Counted from the first letter of the stretch, positions 1-5,729 are shown. The stretch: DNA of 7,707 nt from Erysipelotrichaceae bacterium (GCA_017511325.1 JAFWKS010000191.1:1-7707); one strand, 5' to 3'. Made by a program: numbers and translations. Notes: generated by a model from the sequence alone, not told the origin.

Positions 1-147
1 CAGTTCTCTGCACATGGATGCAAAGAGAAAAAACTCCTCATCGGTGATCTGCTTGTCGTCGCAAAGATACTTTTTGACAATCTCTTTGCTAAGAGATACT
101 TCAGTGCCACTTTCAGCCTTGTATGAAATCAGATCAAATGTTGACAT
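1..147 (-). CDS. recT: RecT/Bet-like single-strand annealing protein, N-terminal fragment (cut by window edge)
   Basis: The first 49 codons of a minus-strand gene run off the left edge of the window. The start codon (145-147) has a strong Shine-Dalgarno, AGGAGGG, 7-8 nt upstream (155-161). The peptide begins MSTFDLISYKAESGTEVSL and continues with a segment like KEIVKKYL...ITDEEFFLFASMC. From memory this matches the N-terminal pattern of phage recombination proteins of the RecT/Bet family (T-F-D-L, G-T-E-V-x-L, I-V-x-x-Y-L, T-D-x-E, F-x-x-x-C). Known members anneal complementary single strands during phage or integrative-element recombination. The DNA-binding core lies outside the window, so the assignment rests on this N-terminal pattern. 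It has its own promoter and a hairpin-containing leader of about 150 nt. Confidence 0.65.
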   Translation of the reverse strand, partial: MSTFDLISYKAESGTEVSLSKEIVKKYLCDDKQITDEEFFLFASMCREL

Positions 148-196
148 ATTGTGTCCCTCCTTACATATGCCAGTATTTCAAAGCAAAACAACACGT

Positions 197-222
197 AAAA
201 AAAGACATATCAATATATGTCT
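197..222 (-). terminator. Terminator-like hairpin in the recT-like leader (possible attenuator)
   Basis: Read on the minus strand, AGACATAT-attg-ATATGTCT forms a perfect 8-bp stem with a 4-nt loop (203-222), followed directly by a run of T (A-run 197-203 on the plus strand). It lies downstream of the promoter at 304-332 and about 50 nt upstream of the recT-like start codon, so it would interrupt the gene's own transcript unless overcome. The stem is AU-rich and may be only partly efficient. It could instead stop read-through from the toxin-antitoxin operon upstream. Hairpin and T-run are seen directly; attenuation is inferred. Confidence 0.55.
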
Positions 223-273
223 AATCTCATATGGATTATCTGTTTTGTATCGCAGTCAGTATTGCGGATACAT

Positions 274-332
274 CTTCAAAAACGTGTTATTTTAAACAAC
301 TTAATTATAAATTGTAGATTTCCTGTTGTAAA
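274..332 (-). promoter_or_regulatory. Strong sigma-A promoter of the recT-like gene with putative operator
   Basis: On the minus strand a -35 TTTACA (327-332) is separated by exactly 17 bp from a consensus -10 TATAAT (304-309). Five bp past the -10 lies the imperfect palindrome TGTTTAAAATAACA (285-298), overlapping the expected start site near 297. The block 274-309 is 32/36 identical to 3787-3822 upstream of recD2, with the -10 and palindrome at the same spacing. This suggests a shared regulator or shared 5' RNA element. Promoter elements are seen; operator function is inferred. Confidence 0.75.
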
Positions 333-366
333 GAAACGCTTGACTTACAGAAATATTAGAGAGCAA

Positions 367-717
367 TCAATTGTCTTTTCTAATATAATCCAGAAATCTC
401 TTGTAGATTTCCCTGTCTAGCCGGAGTGTTTTCAGATCCTCTTTTGCTTCATCGATATCTTTGAAATAGTTGTCATAGAGATCGCTTGTCATATAGAGGT
501 CATGGCTGTCAGCTATCTCATCAGCTTTATCTTCACCAAAGCCGTTCTCGATCAGATTTGTCTTAATTCGCTCGAGTTCCAGTTCGGTGTGCTTTCTTTC
601 CCTGAATGCATCCTTCCTTTTCCAGTAAAGATAAGACTCAGCGATCTCGATCTCTTCACGGATCTCTTTAAGTGCTTCTTCTGCCCTTTCGATCAGTTTT
701 TCTTTGCTGTATTCCAT
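367..717 (-). CDS. Small charged, probably coiled-coil protein, third gene of the toxin-antitoxin operon
   Basis: This 116-residue protein of unknown function starts 1 bp after the stop codon of the GNAT gene. Its ribosome binding site, AGGAGG, lies inside the last codons of that gene, so it is co-transcribed and probably translationally coupled. The sequence is very rich in Glu, Lys, Arg and Asp. Heptad-like patterns at residues about 1-30 and 36-58, and helical segments near 88-113, suggest a mostly alpha-helical coiled coil. No signal peptide or membrane segment is seen. I recognise no family. TacA/TacT modules are usually two-gene, so this could be an accessory component or an unrelated passenger. 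No convincing terminator is seen between it and the recT-like promoter about 35 bp downstream. Confidence 0.75.
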   Translation of the reverse strand: MEYSKEKLIERAEEALKEIREEIEIAESYLYWKRKDAFRERKHTELELERIKTNLIENGFGEDKADEIADSHDLYMTSDLYDNYFKDIDEAKEDLKTLRLDREIYKRFLDYIRKDN

Positions 718-718
718 A

Positions 719-1207
719 TTATAAAGCCCTCCTGATTGTTTCGACTTTCAACAGATATGTCAGGTCAGCACCTTCGAGCTTTATAAAGCCGTAGTGCTCA
801 TAAAAATTCTTTGATGATTCTTTGGCATCAACAATTACAAAATATATGCCTGTCTGAAAAGACAGATTAACGATTCTTAAAAGTGCATCTCTAAGCAGAA
901 AAGAGCCGCAGCCTTCTTTCTGATACTTCTTGTCAACCGCAAGCCTGGCAATCCGGATGCAGGGTATCGGGTATCGGGGTAAGCCTTTTGCCAGCGATTC
1001 GGAAAGATCGTTAAAAGCGATCTGAGCGTTGGACAGTGTGTAGAAGCCAACGATCTGTTTTTCAGTGCTGCAGACAAATGTCTTGCCTATGTTTTTTCTG
1101 TCGTTTTGAATGGCATATTTCTTAAAAAAGTCATTCAGAGCTTCAACTCCGCAGTCGAAAGATTCAATATCTTCCTTGTTGATCTCATTTATAGGAACAA
1201 TTTTCAT
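719..1207 (-). CDS. GNAT-family acetyltransferase toxin (TacT-like)
   Basis: This 162-residue protein matches the GNAT toxins paired with DUF1778 antitoxins. Known members (TacT, AtaT, ItaT types) use acetyl-CoA to acetylate the amino acid on charged tRNAs and so block translation. Diagnostic stretches are FDCGVEALNDFF (residues 17-28), GFYTLS (54-59), the LPRYPIP segment (76-82), and ARLAVD (88-93). The acetyl-CoA loop Q-K-E-G-C-G (96-101) fits Q/R-x-x-G-x-G. The C-terminal F-Y-E-H-Y-G-F (135-141) contains the tyrosine (136) expected to act as catalytic acid. All key motifs are present and the length is normal, so it is probably active. The start codon overlaps the antitoxin stop by 4 nt (ATGA), the usual arrangement for translational coupling. 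The tRNA target cannot be predicted from sequence. Confidence 0.88.
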   Translation of the reverse strand: MKIVPINEINKEDIESFDCGVEALNDFFKKYAIQNDRKNIGKTFVCSTEKQIVGFYTLSNAQIAFNDLSESLAKGLPRYPIPCIRIARLAVDKKYQKEGCGSFLLRDALLRIVNLSFQTGIYFVIVDAKESSKNFYEHYGFIKLEGADLTYLLKVETIRRAL

Positions 1208-1458
1208 CTGAAAAGACCTTTAAGTGCATCGTTTGGTTCCGGAGTATTTTCAAGCAGTTGATAAACAAGTTCCCTGTCCTTTCCGGAAAGAAAAAGGGTT
1301 TCGTTTTCCTGAATATCCAGTCTGGCCTGATTCAGGCATACGGATGTGATATAGGCTGTTAAGGAAAGGTTCTTGATCTGTGCTGCGCGTTCAAGCGTTT
1401 CCTTGTTTATGTCATCGACCCTGATATCGATCCTGTTGTTTTTTATTGAAATGGCCAT
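1204..1458 (-). CDS. DUF1778 ribbon-helix-helix antitoxin (TacA-like)
   Basis: This 84-residue antitoxin lies directly upstream of the GNAT toxin. The N-terminal half (about residues 9-46) has the ribbon-helix-helix pattern of DUF1778: a beta strand RIDIRV, then helices containing ETLERAAQIKNLSLTAYI, which would dimerise and bind operator DNA. The C-terminal tail, LSGKDRELVYQLL...PEPNDALKGLF (57-83), matches the toxin-neutralising segment of the family, which typically ends in P-x-P-N-x-x-L-x-x-L. The start (1456-1458) is preceded by GGAGG. By family precedent, antitoxin and toxin together repress their own promoter. A candidate inverted-repeat operator lies just upstream. Confidence 0.88.
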   Translation of the reverse strand: MAISIKNNRIDIRVDDINKETLERAAQIKNLSLTAYITSVCLNQARLDIQENETLFLSGKDRELVYQLLENTPEPNDALKGLFR

Positions 1459-1476
1459 AAGAATACCTCCGTGATT

Positions 1477-1508
1477 ATTATATCATATTGTGTTGTTTGT
1501 ACACACAA
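1477..1508 (-). promoter_or_regulatory. Toxin-antitoxin promoter with inverted-repeat operator candidate
   Basis: On the minus strand a -10 match TATAAT (1477-1482) lies about 18 bp before the antitoxin start codon. Upstream, TTGTGT and ACACAA arms (1488-1493 and 1503-1508 on the plus strand) form a perfect 6-bp inverted repeat with a 9-bp spacer, positioned over the expected -35 region. No good -35 is visible; an alternative pair is TTTGTG with TATGAT at 16 bp. The inverted repeat is a reasonable binding site for the ribbon-helix-helix antitoxin, but this is inferred. It abuts the U-tract of the recD2 terminator. Confidence 0.5.
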
Positions 1509-1537
1509 AAAAAAGAAGGATCATAATGACCCTTCTT
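1507..1537 (-). terminator. Intrinsic terminator of recD2
   Basis: Minus-strand AAGAAGG and CCTTCTT pair (1513-1519 with 1531-1537), continued after one mismatch by TCAT with ATGA, and followed by a T-run (A-run 1507-1514). It begins about 20 nt past the recD2 stop codon and ends where the toxin-antitoxin regulatory region begins, insulating the two transcription units. Confidence 0.8.
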
Positions 1538-1544
1538 GCTGTTT

Positions 1545-1573
1545 TGATCAGAAACTTCAGGCGTTTCTGATCA
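1545..1573. repeat. Perfect 11-bp inverted repeat spanning the recD2 stop codon
   Basis: TGATCAGAAAC (1545-1555) and GTTTCTGATCA (1563-1573) are perfect reverse complements with a 7-bp loop that contains the recD2 stop codon (1557-1559). It lies 8 bp from the recD2 terminator hairpin. On the minus strand no T-run follows it. It could be a 3'-end mRNA stabilising hairpin, a weak plus-strand terminator (GTCTGTTTTT follows on that strand), or a protein-binding site. Confidence 0.65.
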
Positions 1574-3704
1574 GTCTGTTTTTAAAGAGTGTTTTTCTTG
1601 TTTCTTTTGCATCGGAACGATTGATCATGAAGTCGATCGAGCTTTCATCATCTGTAACGAGGATGCACCGCTTCTTCGCTCTGGAGATCGCTGTATAGAG
1701 CATCTCGTTTTGAAACAGACGGCATTTTTGCTCCTTAAGGATCGGAATAATGACCGTATCATATTCAGAACCCTGACTCTTGTGAACCGACATTGCATAG
1801 GCAAGCGTAATCGAGCCAAGATCCGGCTTGTGATAAACAAGCGTTATTCCGTTTTCCCAAACGATCTTCATTTCCATCCCCCATTCTTCCGAATCGAGGT
1901 CGATATCAACGACAGTTCCGACATCACCATTACTGACGAATTCGGTGTTTTTCCACATCATCACCCGATCGCCGACCCTGAAGGTCGTGTTTCCGTTTTG
2001 ATAGGAAACGGCGTCAGATGACGACATCTGCTCCTGGATGATCGGATTAAGACCATCGGCAACCGCCTTAAATCGTCCCTCTTGCGTAGATCGCAACGGG
2101 CAGATCAAAGCGACATTACTGATGCCTTCATTCTGCGCATAGTAGCTGTAAATCTTTCGGATTTCATCGATCGCTGTATTCTCACTGCTGACTCTGACAT
2201 TCATCATGGTTTGATCATAATGAAGATCGCAGTTCTTAGTGATGATCTTTCGGCAGTTATCAATAATTCCGCCGGATTCCTGTCTGAATACATCGGTCAG
2301 GTGAGAAACAGGTATTACGCCGGATTCTATCATGTCTTTCAGGCATGCGCCTGCACCGACAGATGGCAGCTGGTTGATGTCACCGACGAAAACCATCTGG
2401 CAACTGAAACTGACGGCCTCCATAAGCTTTTCAAACAGCAGCATATCAACCATTGAGAATTCGTCGACGATAATCAGACCGCTTGGGATATAGGATCCCG
2501 GCGCTTCTGATCCCTCATAAAGATTCAGTCTTGAATGAATCGTAGATGCCTCAATTCCTGTCACTTCCGATATGCGACGAGCCGCTTTCCCGGTAGGTGC
2601 TAAGAGCACTATCTCCCGACTGGGGAAAACCTCTCGATATGCAGCAATAATCGCATTCATGATCGTTGTTTTGCCAGTACCGGCTCCACCGGTAATGATT
2701 GAAACCTTGTTGGACAGCGAACATTCAACCGCTTTTTTCTGACAATCCGATAGCTGCCTGTCATGATATCGCGATGCAGCATTAAGCAGATCGTATTTAC
2801 CATCAACCGGAGCTTTATTTAGATTGCAGAGCTGCTTTGCCGTTTTCTCTTCGGCTTCATAATAGGAAAAAAGCATCATTTTATGCCCTTCATCTACATG
2901 GATCTGCTCGTCGTTGATCAGCTGCATGATGCAGTCGATAACAAGTGAGCCAGAAACTGCCGGTTGAGAAAGTCCGTCATTCAGCTTGAACAGAGCTCTT
3001 TCGATCAGTTCAGAATCAATCACGTAAGTGCTGCCGGACAGAGTAAACTCCTGCATGGCCTCAATAATGCTGCCTTTGATCCTTGATGGAGAATCAAGAG
3101 CCGTATTAAGATATCTGGCGATCGTGTCGCAGGTTTTAAAGCCGACCCCCTTGATATCAAGCAACGAAAAAGGATCATCTCTGATCCCTGTTTCATCAAA
3201 TCTTGCATCGTTGATCAGCCTTATGGCTCTGGACGATATGCCCATAGGTGACAGAAATTTCGTCAGTTTCTTGAATGAGCTAGCGTTCTGGTACCCTCTG
3301 ACGAGGATTCTGAGCTTTTCAGCGTTCATGCCGGAAACCGACAGTATCCTTTCCGGATCCTCCTCGATGGTTCTGAATGTGTCCGATCCAAATTCCTTCA
3401 CGATCCTCCTGATGATGTCTTTACCAATGCCTAAAAAGTCGTCTCCACTGAAAAACATGTTGAGTGACTGTCCGGTTTTTGGTTCCGTCATCATATAGTT
3501 GGAAACCTTGAAGACTTTCTTTCCGGTTCTAGGATCTTCAACTTCCTCGCCATCAAATAAATAGAAACAGTTCTGATTCTGCGGAAGTCCGTAACCCTTG
3601 CAGGTCACAAATCTCTCGCCCTTTTCCTGTAATTGCAGATATATCGCAATTACAAAGTCGCCGTTTGTATAAACGGTTCGATAGTGCTTGACTGCAATCT
3701 GCAT
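1557..3704 (-). CDS. recD2: RecD2-type superfamily 1B ATP-dependent DNA helicase
   Basis: This is a 715-residue helicase. RecD2 proteins unwind DNA 5' to 3' using ATP and act in recombination and repair without RecBC. The N-terminal third holds an OB-like region and helix-hairpin-helix repeats (LGIGKDII about 91-98, VSGMNAEKL about 123-131, IKGVGFKT 184-191). The helicase core has Walker A GGAGTGKTT (339-347), motif Ia LAPTGKAA (368-375), Walker B VDE (413-415), motif III GDINQLPS (441-448), FRQ (473-475), an SH3-like insert starting FRVGDRVM (575-582), motif V around SVHKSQGSE (639-647), and motif VI YTAISRAKK (670-678). All are intact. I chose ATG at 3702-3704 because GGGAGG (3713-3718) is ideally spaced. 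A 13-codon extension to TTG at 3743 would start inside the leader hairpin's T-tract and lacks a ribosome binding site. Position beside a recT-like gene suggests an element-borne recombination copy rather than the housekeeping one. Confidence 0.92.
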   Translation of the reverse strand: MQIAVKHYRTVYTNGDFVIAIYLQLQEKGERFVTCKGYGLPQNQNCFYLFDGEEVEDPRTGKKVFKVSNYMMTEPKTGQSLNMFFSGDDFLGIGKDIIRRIVKEFGSDTFRTIEEDPERILSVSGMNAEKLRILVRGYQNASSFKKLTKFLSPMGISSRAIRLINDARFDETGIRDDPFSLLDIKGVGFKTCDTIARYLNTALDSPSRIKGSIIEAMQEFTLSGSTYVIDSELIERALFKLNDGLSQPAVSGSLVIDCIMQLINDEQIHVDEGHKMMLFSYYEAEEKTAKQLCNLNKAPVDGKYDLLNAASRYHDRQLSDCQKKAVECSLSNKVSIITGGAGTGKTTIMNAIIAAYREVFPSREIVLLAPTGKAARRISEVTGIEASTIHSRLNLYEGSEAPGSYIPSGLIIVDEFSMVDMLLFEKLMEAVSFSCQMVFVGDINQLPSVGAGACLKDMIESGVIPVSHLTDVFRQESGGIIDNCRKIITKNCDLHYDQTMMNVRVSSENTAIDEIRKIYSYYAQNEGISNVALICPLRSTQEGRFKAVADGLNPIIQEQMSSSDAVSYQNGNTTFRVGDRVMMWKNTEFVSNGDVGTVVDIDLDSEEWGMEMKIVWENGITLVYHKPDLGSITLAYAMSVHKSQGSEYDTVIIPILKEQKCRLFQNEMLYTAISRAKKRCILVTDDESSIDFMINRSDAKETRKTLFKNRLIRNA

Positions 3705-3741
3705 CAAGTTGTCCTCCCTTCTCTTTGTTTGAATAACGCAC

Positions 3742-3768
3742 AAAAAAAGTACCTGAACCGAAAGTACT
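3742..3768 (-). terminator. Terminator-like hairpin in the recD2 leader (possible attenuator)
   Basis: On the minus strand AGTACTT-tcggttc-AGGTACT forms a 7-bp stem with one G-U pair (3748-3768), followed by seven T (A-run 3742-3748). It sits between the recD2 promoter (-10 at 3817-3822) and the ribosome binding site (3713-3718), so the gene's own transcript must pass it. The arrangement copies that of the recT-like leader. Attenuation is inferred. Confidence 0.55.
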
Positions 3769-3786
3769 CTGATATCGTGTATTATT

Positions 3787-3845
3787 CTTCAAAAATATGT
3801 TATTTTAAACACCTTTATTATAGATTATCGGTTCATCGTTCGCAA
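3787..3845 (-). promoter_or_regulatory. recD2 promoter with the same putative operator as the recT-like gene
   Basis: On the minus strand -35 TTGCGA (3840-3845), a 17-bp spacer, and a perfect -10 TATAAT (3817-3822). The imperfect palindrome TGTTTAAAATAACA (3798-3811) follows after 5 bp and overlaps the expected start near 3810. The 36-bp block 3787-3822 is 32/36 identical to 274-309. The leader to the ATG is about 106 nt. Confidence 0.75.
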
Positions 3846-3877
3846 AAAAACGCGATCGAACTATGTGTGACGCGTTT
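3844..3877 (-). terminator. Intrinsic terminator between the insertion sequence and recD2
   Basis: On the minus strand AAACGCG (3871-3877) pairs perfectly with CGCGTTT (3848-3854) across a 16-nt loop, followed by seven T (A-run 3844-3850). It starts one base beyond the inferred right tip of the insertion sequence and partly overlaps the recD2 -35. It would stop transcription from tnpB. Before insertion it could have been the methyltransferase terminator. The long loop lowers certainty. Confidence 0.55.
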
Positions 3878-3878
3878 C

Positions 3879-4060
3879 GTGAACTACCCGTGCCTGAAGG
3901 CACAGGGCTTCTGGGAACACGGTAGTCTGGTACAGATACATACCTTCGACATCCCGCTATTGGCCATGGCCCGTTCCGGGCCTTTTCTGTTTTTCTTTAT
4001 GCAAGTCCAAGATTCAGTATGTTTATTGCCGCAATCACATCACGGTCATGGTGTGCACCA
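3879..4060 (-). ncRNA. Probable TnpB guide RNA (omegaRNA/reRNA) from the right end
   Basis: In IS200/IS605 elements the 3' end of tnpB and the right end are transcribed as a scaffold RNA whose guide is the flanking sequence just past the tip. Here the region after the tnpB stop has two strong hairpins: GGCCCG-gaa-CGGGCC (3968-3982) and the right-end hairpin (3887-3907) followed by TAGTTCAC. The guide would then start at 3878 and read GAAACGCGTCACACATAGTT (to 3859). The 5' limit inside tnpB is not visible and the given end is approximate. Confidence 0.55.
3887..3907 (-). repeat. Right-end subterminal hairpin of the insertion sequence
   Basis: Minus-strand CCC-T-GTGCC-ttca-GGCAC-GGG: an 8-bp stem with a single bulged T and a TTCA loop. 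A bulged T in this place is the TnpA recognition feature known from IS608. The 5' foot is GAAG and the 3' side runs TAG then TTCAC, the proposed cleavage site. Confidence 0.7.
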
Positions 4061-5151
4061 CAGATCGGGCAGTTCCACTCCCGCACCTTCAGCCATCCAT
4101 AAGACGAGAAGCCAAGGCGATTGTTTATGCATCCGCAGTCACTGCACATTTGCGATGTGCTGCGTGGATCGACTTTACGAAGTTCTTTTCCGTAAAATCC
4201 ACATTTGTACTCAAGCATCGTGACGAATTCACGCCATCCGGCATTCGCAATCGCTCTCGCCAGTTTATGATTCTTTATCATGTGACTTGCGTACAGATCT
4301 TCAACTACGATCACATCATACTTGCGCACAAGCTCCGTAGTGATCTTCTGAAGATAGTCACGTCTTTGAGAGGCGATGTGCTCATTGATCTTTGCAACCA
4401 TTTGCTTTGCCTTCCAGTAATTTCGAAAGTCGCTCAGTTTAAGGTTTGGATCCTCACGCATTGCTTCTTTGGCTTTCAGAAGCCTGCGGGACATGATCCT
4501 TTGCCAGTAAACGAGCTTATCTTCCAGAGCTTTGTCAAACCGCACAGCCGGTATCTTCGTGCCGTCCGAAAGCACAGCGAGATTTTTCAGGCCGACATCT
4601 ATCCCAATGGCGTTTCCGGTCTTTGCCAAAGGTTCTTCTTCATATTCACAGAGAACGGAAGCGTAATACTTTCCGGAAGGTTTCATCCGTATAGTAACAG
4701 AACAGATCCGGCCATGCGGGATAAGCCCGCTTCTGTAGTACAGAATGCCGGCTTTTGGAATCAGAATGTGGTGTCCGTCAATGATGCGCATATTGTTGTT
4801 CACACATTTGGAAATATAGCTTTGTTCATGCTTTTTGGATTTGAACCTTGGTGCTTTGGCGTTCTTTTGAAAGAAGTTTCTGAATGCGCGGCCGAGGTTA
4901 TCGTTCACTCCTGTCAGTGCGGTGGCATCAGCCTCTTTCAGCCAGGGACATTCCCGTTTGAGCTGTGTGAGAATATAGTTCATGGAATATGTCGTCAGGA
5001 ATCCCGCTTCCGAAGAGTTGTCGTAACGTTCCTTCTGAAGGGCGAGAATTTGGTTGTACAGCCAGCGGCAGGCACCAAATGTTTTTGCGAACAGTGCTTT
5101 CTGATCAGCGCTGGGATAGATGCGTATATTGAATCCTTTTTTAATCACCAT
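3997..5151 (-). CDS. tnpB: TnpB, IS200/IS605-family RNA-guided endonuclease
   Basis: This 384-residue TnpB, the ancestral relative of Cas12 nucleases, is predicted to bind the right-end RNA and cut DNA next to a short target-adjacent motif, favouring retention of the element. The N-terminus has the family pattern around KKGFNIRIYPS (residues 4-14) and the helical segment FGACRWLYN (25-33). The RuvC residues appear intact: D185 in GIDVG, E284 in VVEDL, and D371 in HHDRD. VDPRSTSQMCSDCG (328-340) and CPICG (361-365) supply the four zinc cysteines (336, 339, 361, 364). The residue usually Asn after the last catalytic Asp (DxNAAxNI) is Ile here (DVIAAINI). The start at 5149-5151 is chosen for the AGGAG about 9 nt upstream; it overlaps tnpA by 11 nt, implying coupling. 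Confidence 0.93.
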   Translation of the reverse strand: MVIKKGFNIRIYPSADQKALFAKTFGACRWLYNQILALQKERYDNSSEAGFLTTYSMNYILTQLKRECPWLKEADATALTGVNDNLGRAFRNFFQKNAKAPRFKSKKHEQSYISKCVNNNMRIIDGHHILIPKAGILYYRSGLIPHGRICSVTIRMKPSGKYYASVLCEYEEEPLAKTGNAIGIDVGLKNLAVLSDGTKIPAVRFDKALEDKLVYWQRIMSRRLLKAKEAMREDPNLKLSDFRNYWKAKQMVAKINEHIASQRRDYLQKITTELVRKYDVIVVEDLYASHMIKNHKLARAIANAGWREFVTMLEYKCGFYGKELRKVDPRSTSQMCSDCGCINNRLGFSSYGWLKVREWNCPICGAHHDRDVIAAINILNLGLA

Positions 5152-5587
5152 CTGTCTCTTTCTCCTTTGCACGCTGATCATCAATGTATTTGGCAACCGC
5201 CTTTTCGTTCGAAGCTCCAATGCTTTCCACGAAATATGACGGAGACCACAGATGCCGGTCTTCCTTTTTCCAGTAGAATTGTTTCAGCTCAGGATGTCTT
5301 CGAAACAGACGAAAGGCGGATGTACCCTTCAAACAGCTGACGATCGTCGTCACAGAAAGCTTTGGCGGAGCGGAGACCAAAAGATGAACATGGTCGTCAG
5401 TCCCGATTTCCAAATGCGTTATGGAAAAGCCTTTTTCCGCAGCGATATCGTATAGCATTTGTTTCAGCTCATTTTCAATATCTCTGTTAAGAACTTTGTT
5501 CCGATATTTGGTGCCCCATACGATATGATAGTTCAAATTGTACACGCATGTCCTACCGTATGTAAGTCTTTCATCATGCCGTTTCAT
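5141..5587 (-). CDS. tnpA: TnpA, IS200/IS605-family Y1 (HUH) single-strand transposase
   Basis: This 148-residue transposase cuts and joins single-stranded DNA at the element ends through a 5'-phosphotyrosine intermediate. The N-terminus CVYNLNYHIVWGTKYRN (residues 14-30) is characteristic of the family. The HUH metal motif is DHVHLLVS (65-72; H66 and H68). The nucleophile is Y134 in AKYIDDQ, and LWSPSYFVES (113-122) is also conserved. Length and motifs are complete, so it is probably functional. No Shine-Dalgarno is seen. The -10 TATAAT ends 6 nt before the ATG, so the mRNA would be leaderless or nearly so, consistent with the low expression usual for this family. Confidence 0.93.
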   Translation of the reverse strand: MKRHDERLTYGRTCVYNLNYHIVWGTKYRNKVLNRDIENELKQMLYDIAAEKGFSITHLEIGTDDHVHLLVSAPPKLSVTTIVSCLKGTSAFRLFRRHPELKQFYWKKEDRHLWSPSYFVESIGASNEKAVAKYIDDQRAKEKETDGD

Positions 5588-5593
5588 ACTTTT

Positions 5594-5599
5594 ATTATA
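5594..5599 (-). promoter_or_regulatory. -10 element of tnpA, implying a leaderless transcript
   Basis: A perfect TATAAT on the minus strand ends 6 nt before the tnpA ATG, so the expected start site is the A of the ATG. No good -35 is found at 16-18 bp. TTGATA (5613-5618) is only 13 bp away. Confidence 0.5.
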
Positions 5600-5643
5600 G
5601 CATATTTTAACGTATCAATGGTTACCGTATGCGCATTCTTCGA

Positions 5644-5683
5644 GGCAATTCATCTCGGCTCTGAAGAACCGAGTTTCCTTGCC
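5644..5683 (-). repeat. Left-end subterminal hairpin of the insertion sequence
   Basis: Minus-strand CTCGGTTC-ttca-GAGCCGAG forms an 8-bp stem with one G-U pair (5654-5673), inside an outer GGCAA/TTGCC pairing (5679-5683 with 5644-5648). The TTCA loop equals that of the right-end hairpin. No T-run follows, so it is not a terminator. It lies between the methyltransferase and tnpA, where the TnpA-binding left end belongs. Confidence 0.65.
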
Positions 5684-5729
5684 ATTCCAACAAAAAGACG
5701 ATTGATAAAAGATCCCGATAAACACGAAT

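Larger units (their letters stand above)
3879..5701 (-). mobile_element. IS200/IS605-family insertion sequence with intact tnpA and tnpB
   Basis: A self-contained element of about 1.8 kb, typical for IS605-type members with both genes. TnpA is a Y1 HUH single-strand transposase and TnpB an RNA-guided nuclease. Subterminal hairpins are seen at both ends, 3887-3907 and 5644-5683, both with minus-strand loop TTCA, and the right one has the extrahelical T known to matter in IS608. As is normal for the family, there are no terminal inverted repeats or target duplications. The right tip is placed at TTCAC (3879-3883, minus strand) because guide GAAG just 5' of the right hairpin would pair with TCAC by the IS608 rule. 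The left tip is less certain: cleavage after TTTAT or TATCAA puts it at about 5701-5704. It separates the methyltransferase gene from the recD2 region. Confidence 0.85.

Noticed and set aside
211..277. Tiny reading frames of 5-6 codons in the recT-like leader as attenuator leader peptides
   Set aside because: They lack ribosome binding sites and runs of a regulatory amino acid, and the recD2 leader has no equivalent.
3705..3743. N-terminal extension of RecD2 from TTG at 3743
   Set aside because: The TTG lies in the T-tract of the leader hairpin and has no ribosome binding site, whereas ATG at 3704 has an ideal one.
3633..4223. Plus-strand open frame of 196 codons across the recD2 promoter and the right end of the insertion sequence
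   Set aside because: It spans promoters, terminators and the transposon end, and its protein resembles no family. It is a chance frame.
5152..5220. N-terminal extension of TnpB by 23 residues
   Set aside because: The extra residues overlap tnpA in another frame and do not match the family N-terminus. The AGGAG site favours the start at 5151.
4048..5340. Long plus-strand open frame of 430 codons
   Set aside because: It lies antisense to tnpB and tnpA, which have complete conserved catalytic motifs. It has no recognisable domain and no convincing ribosome binding site.
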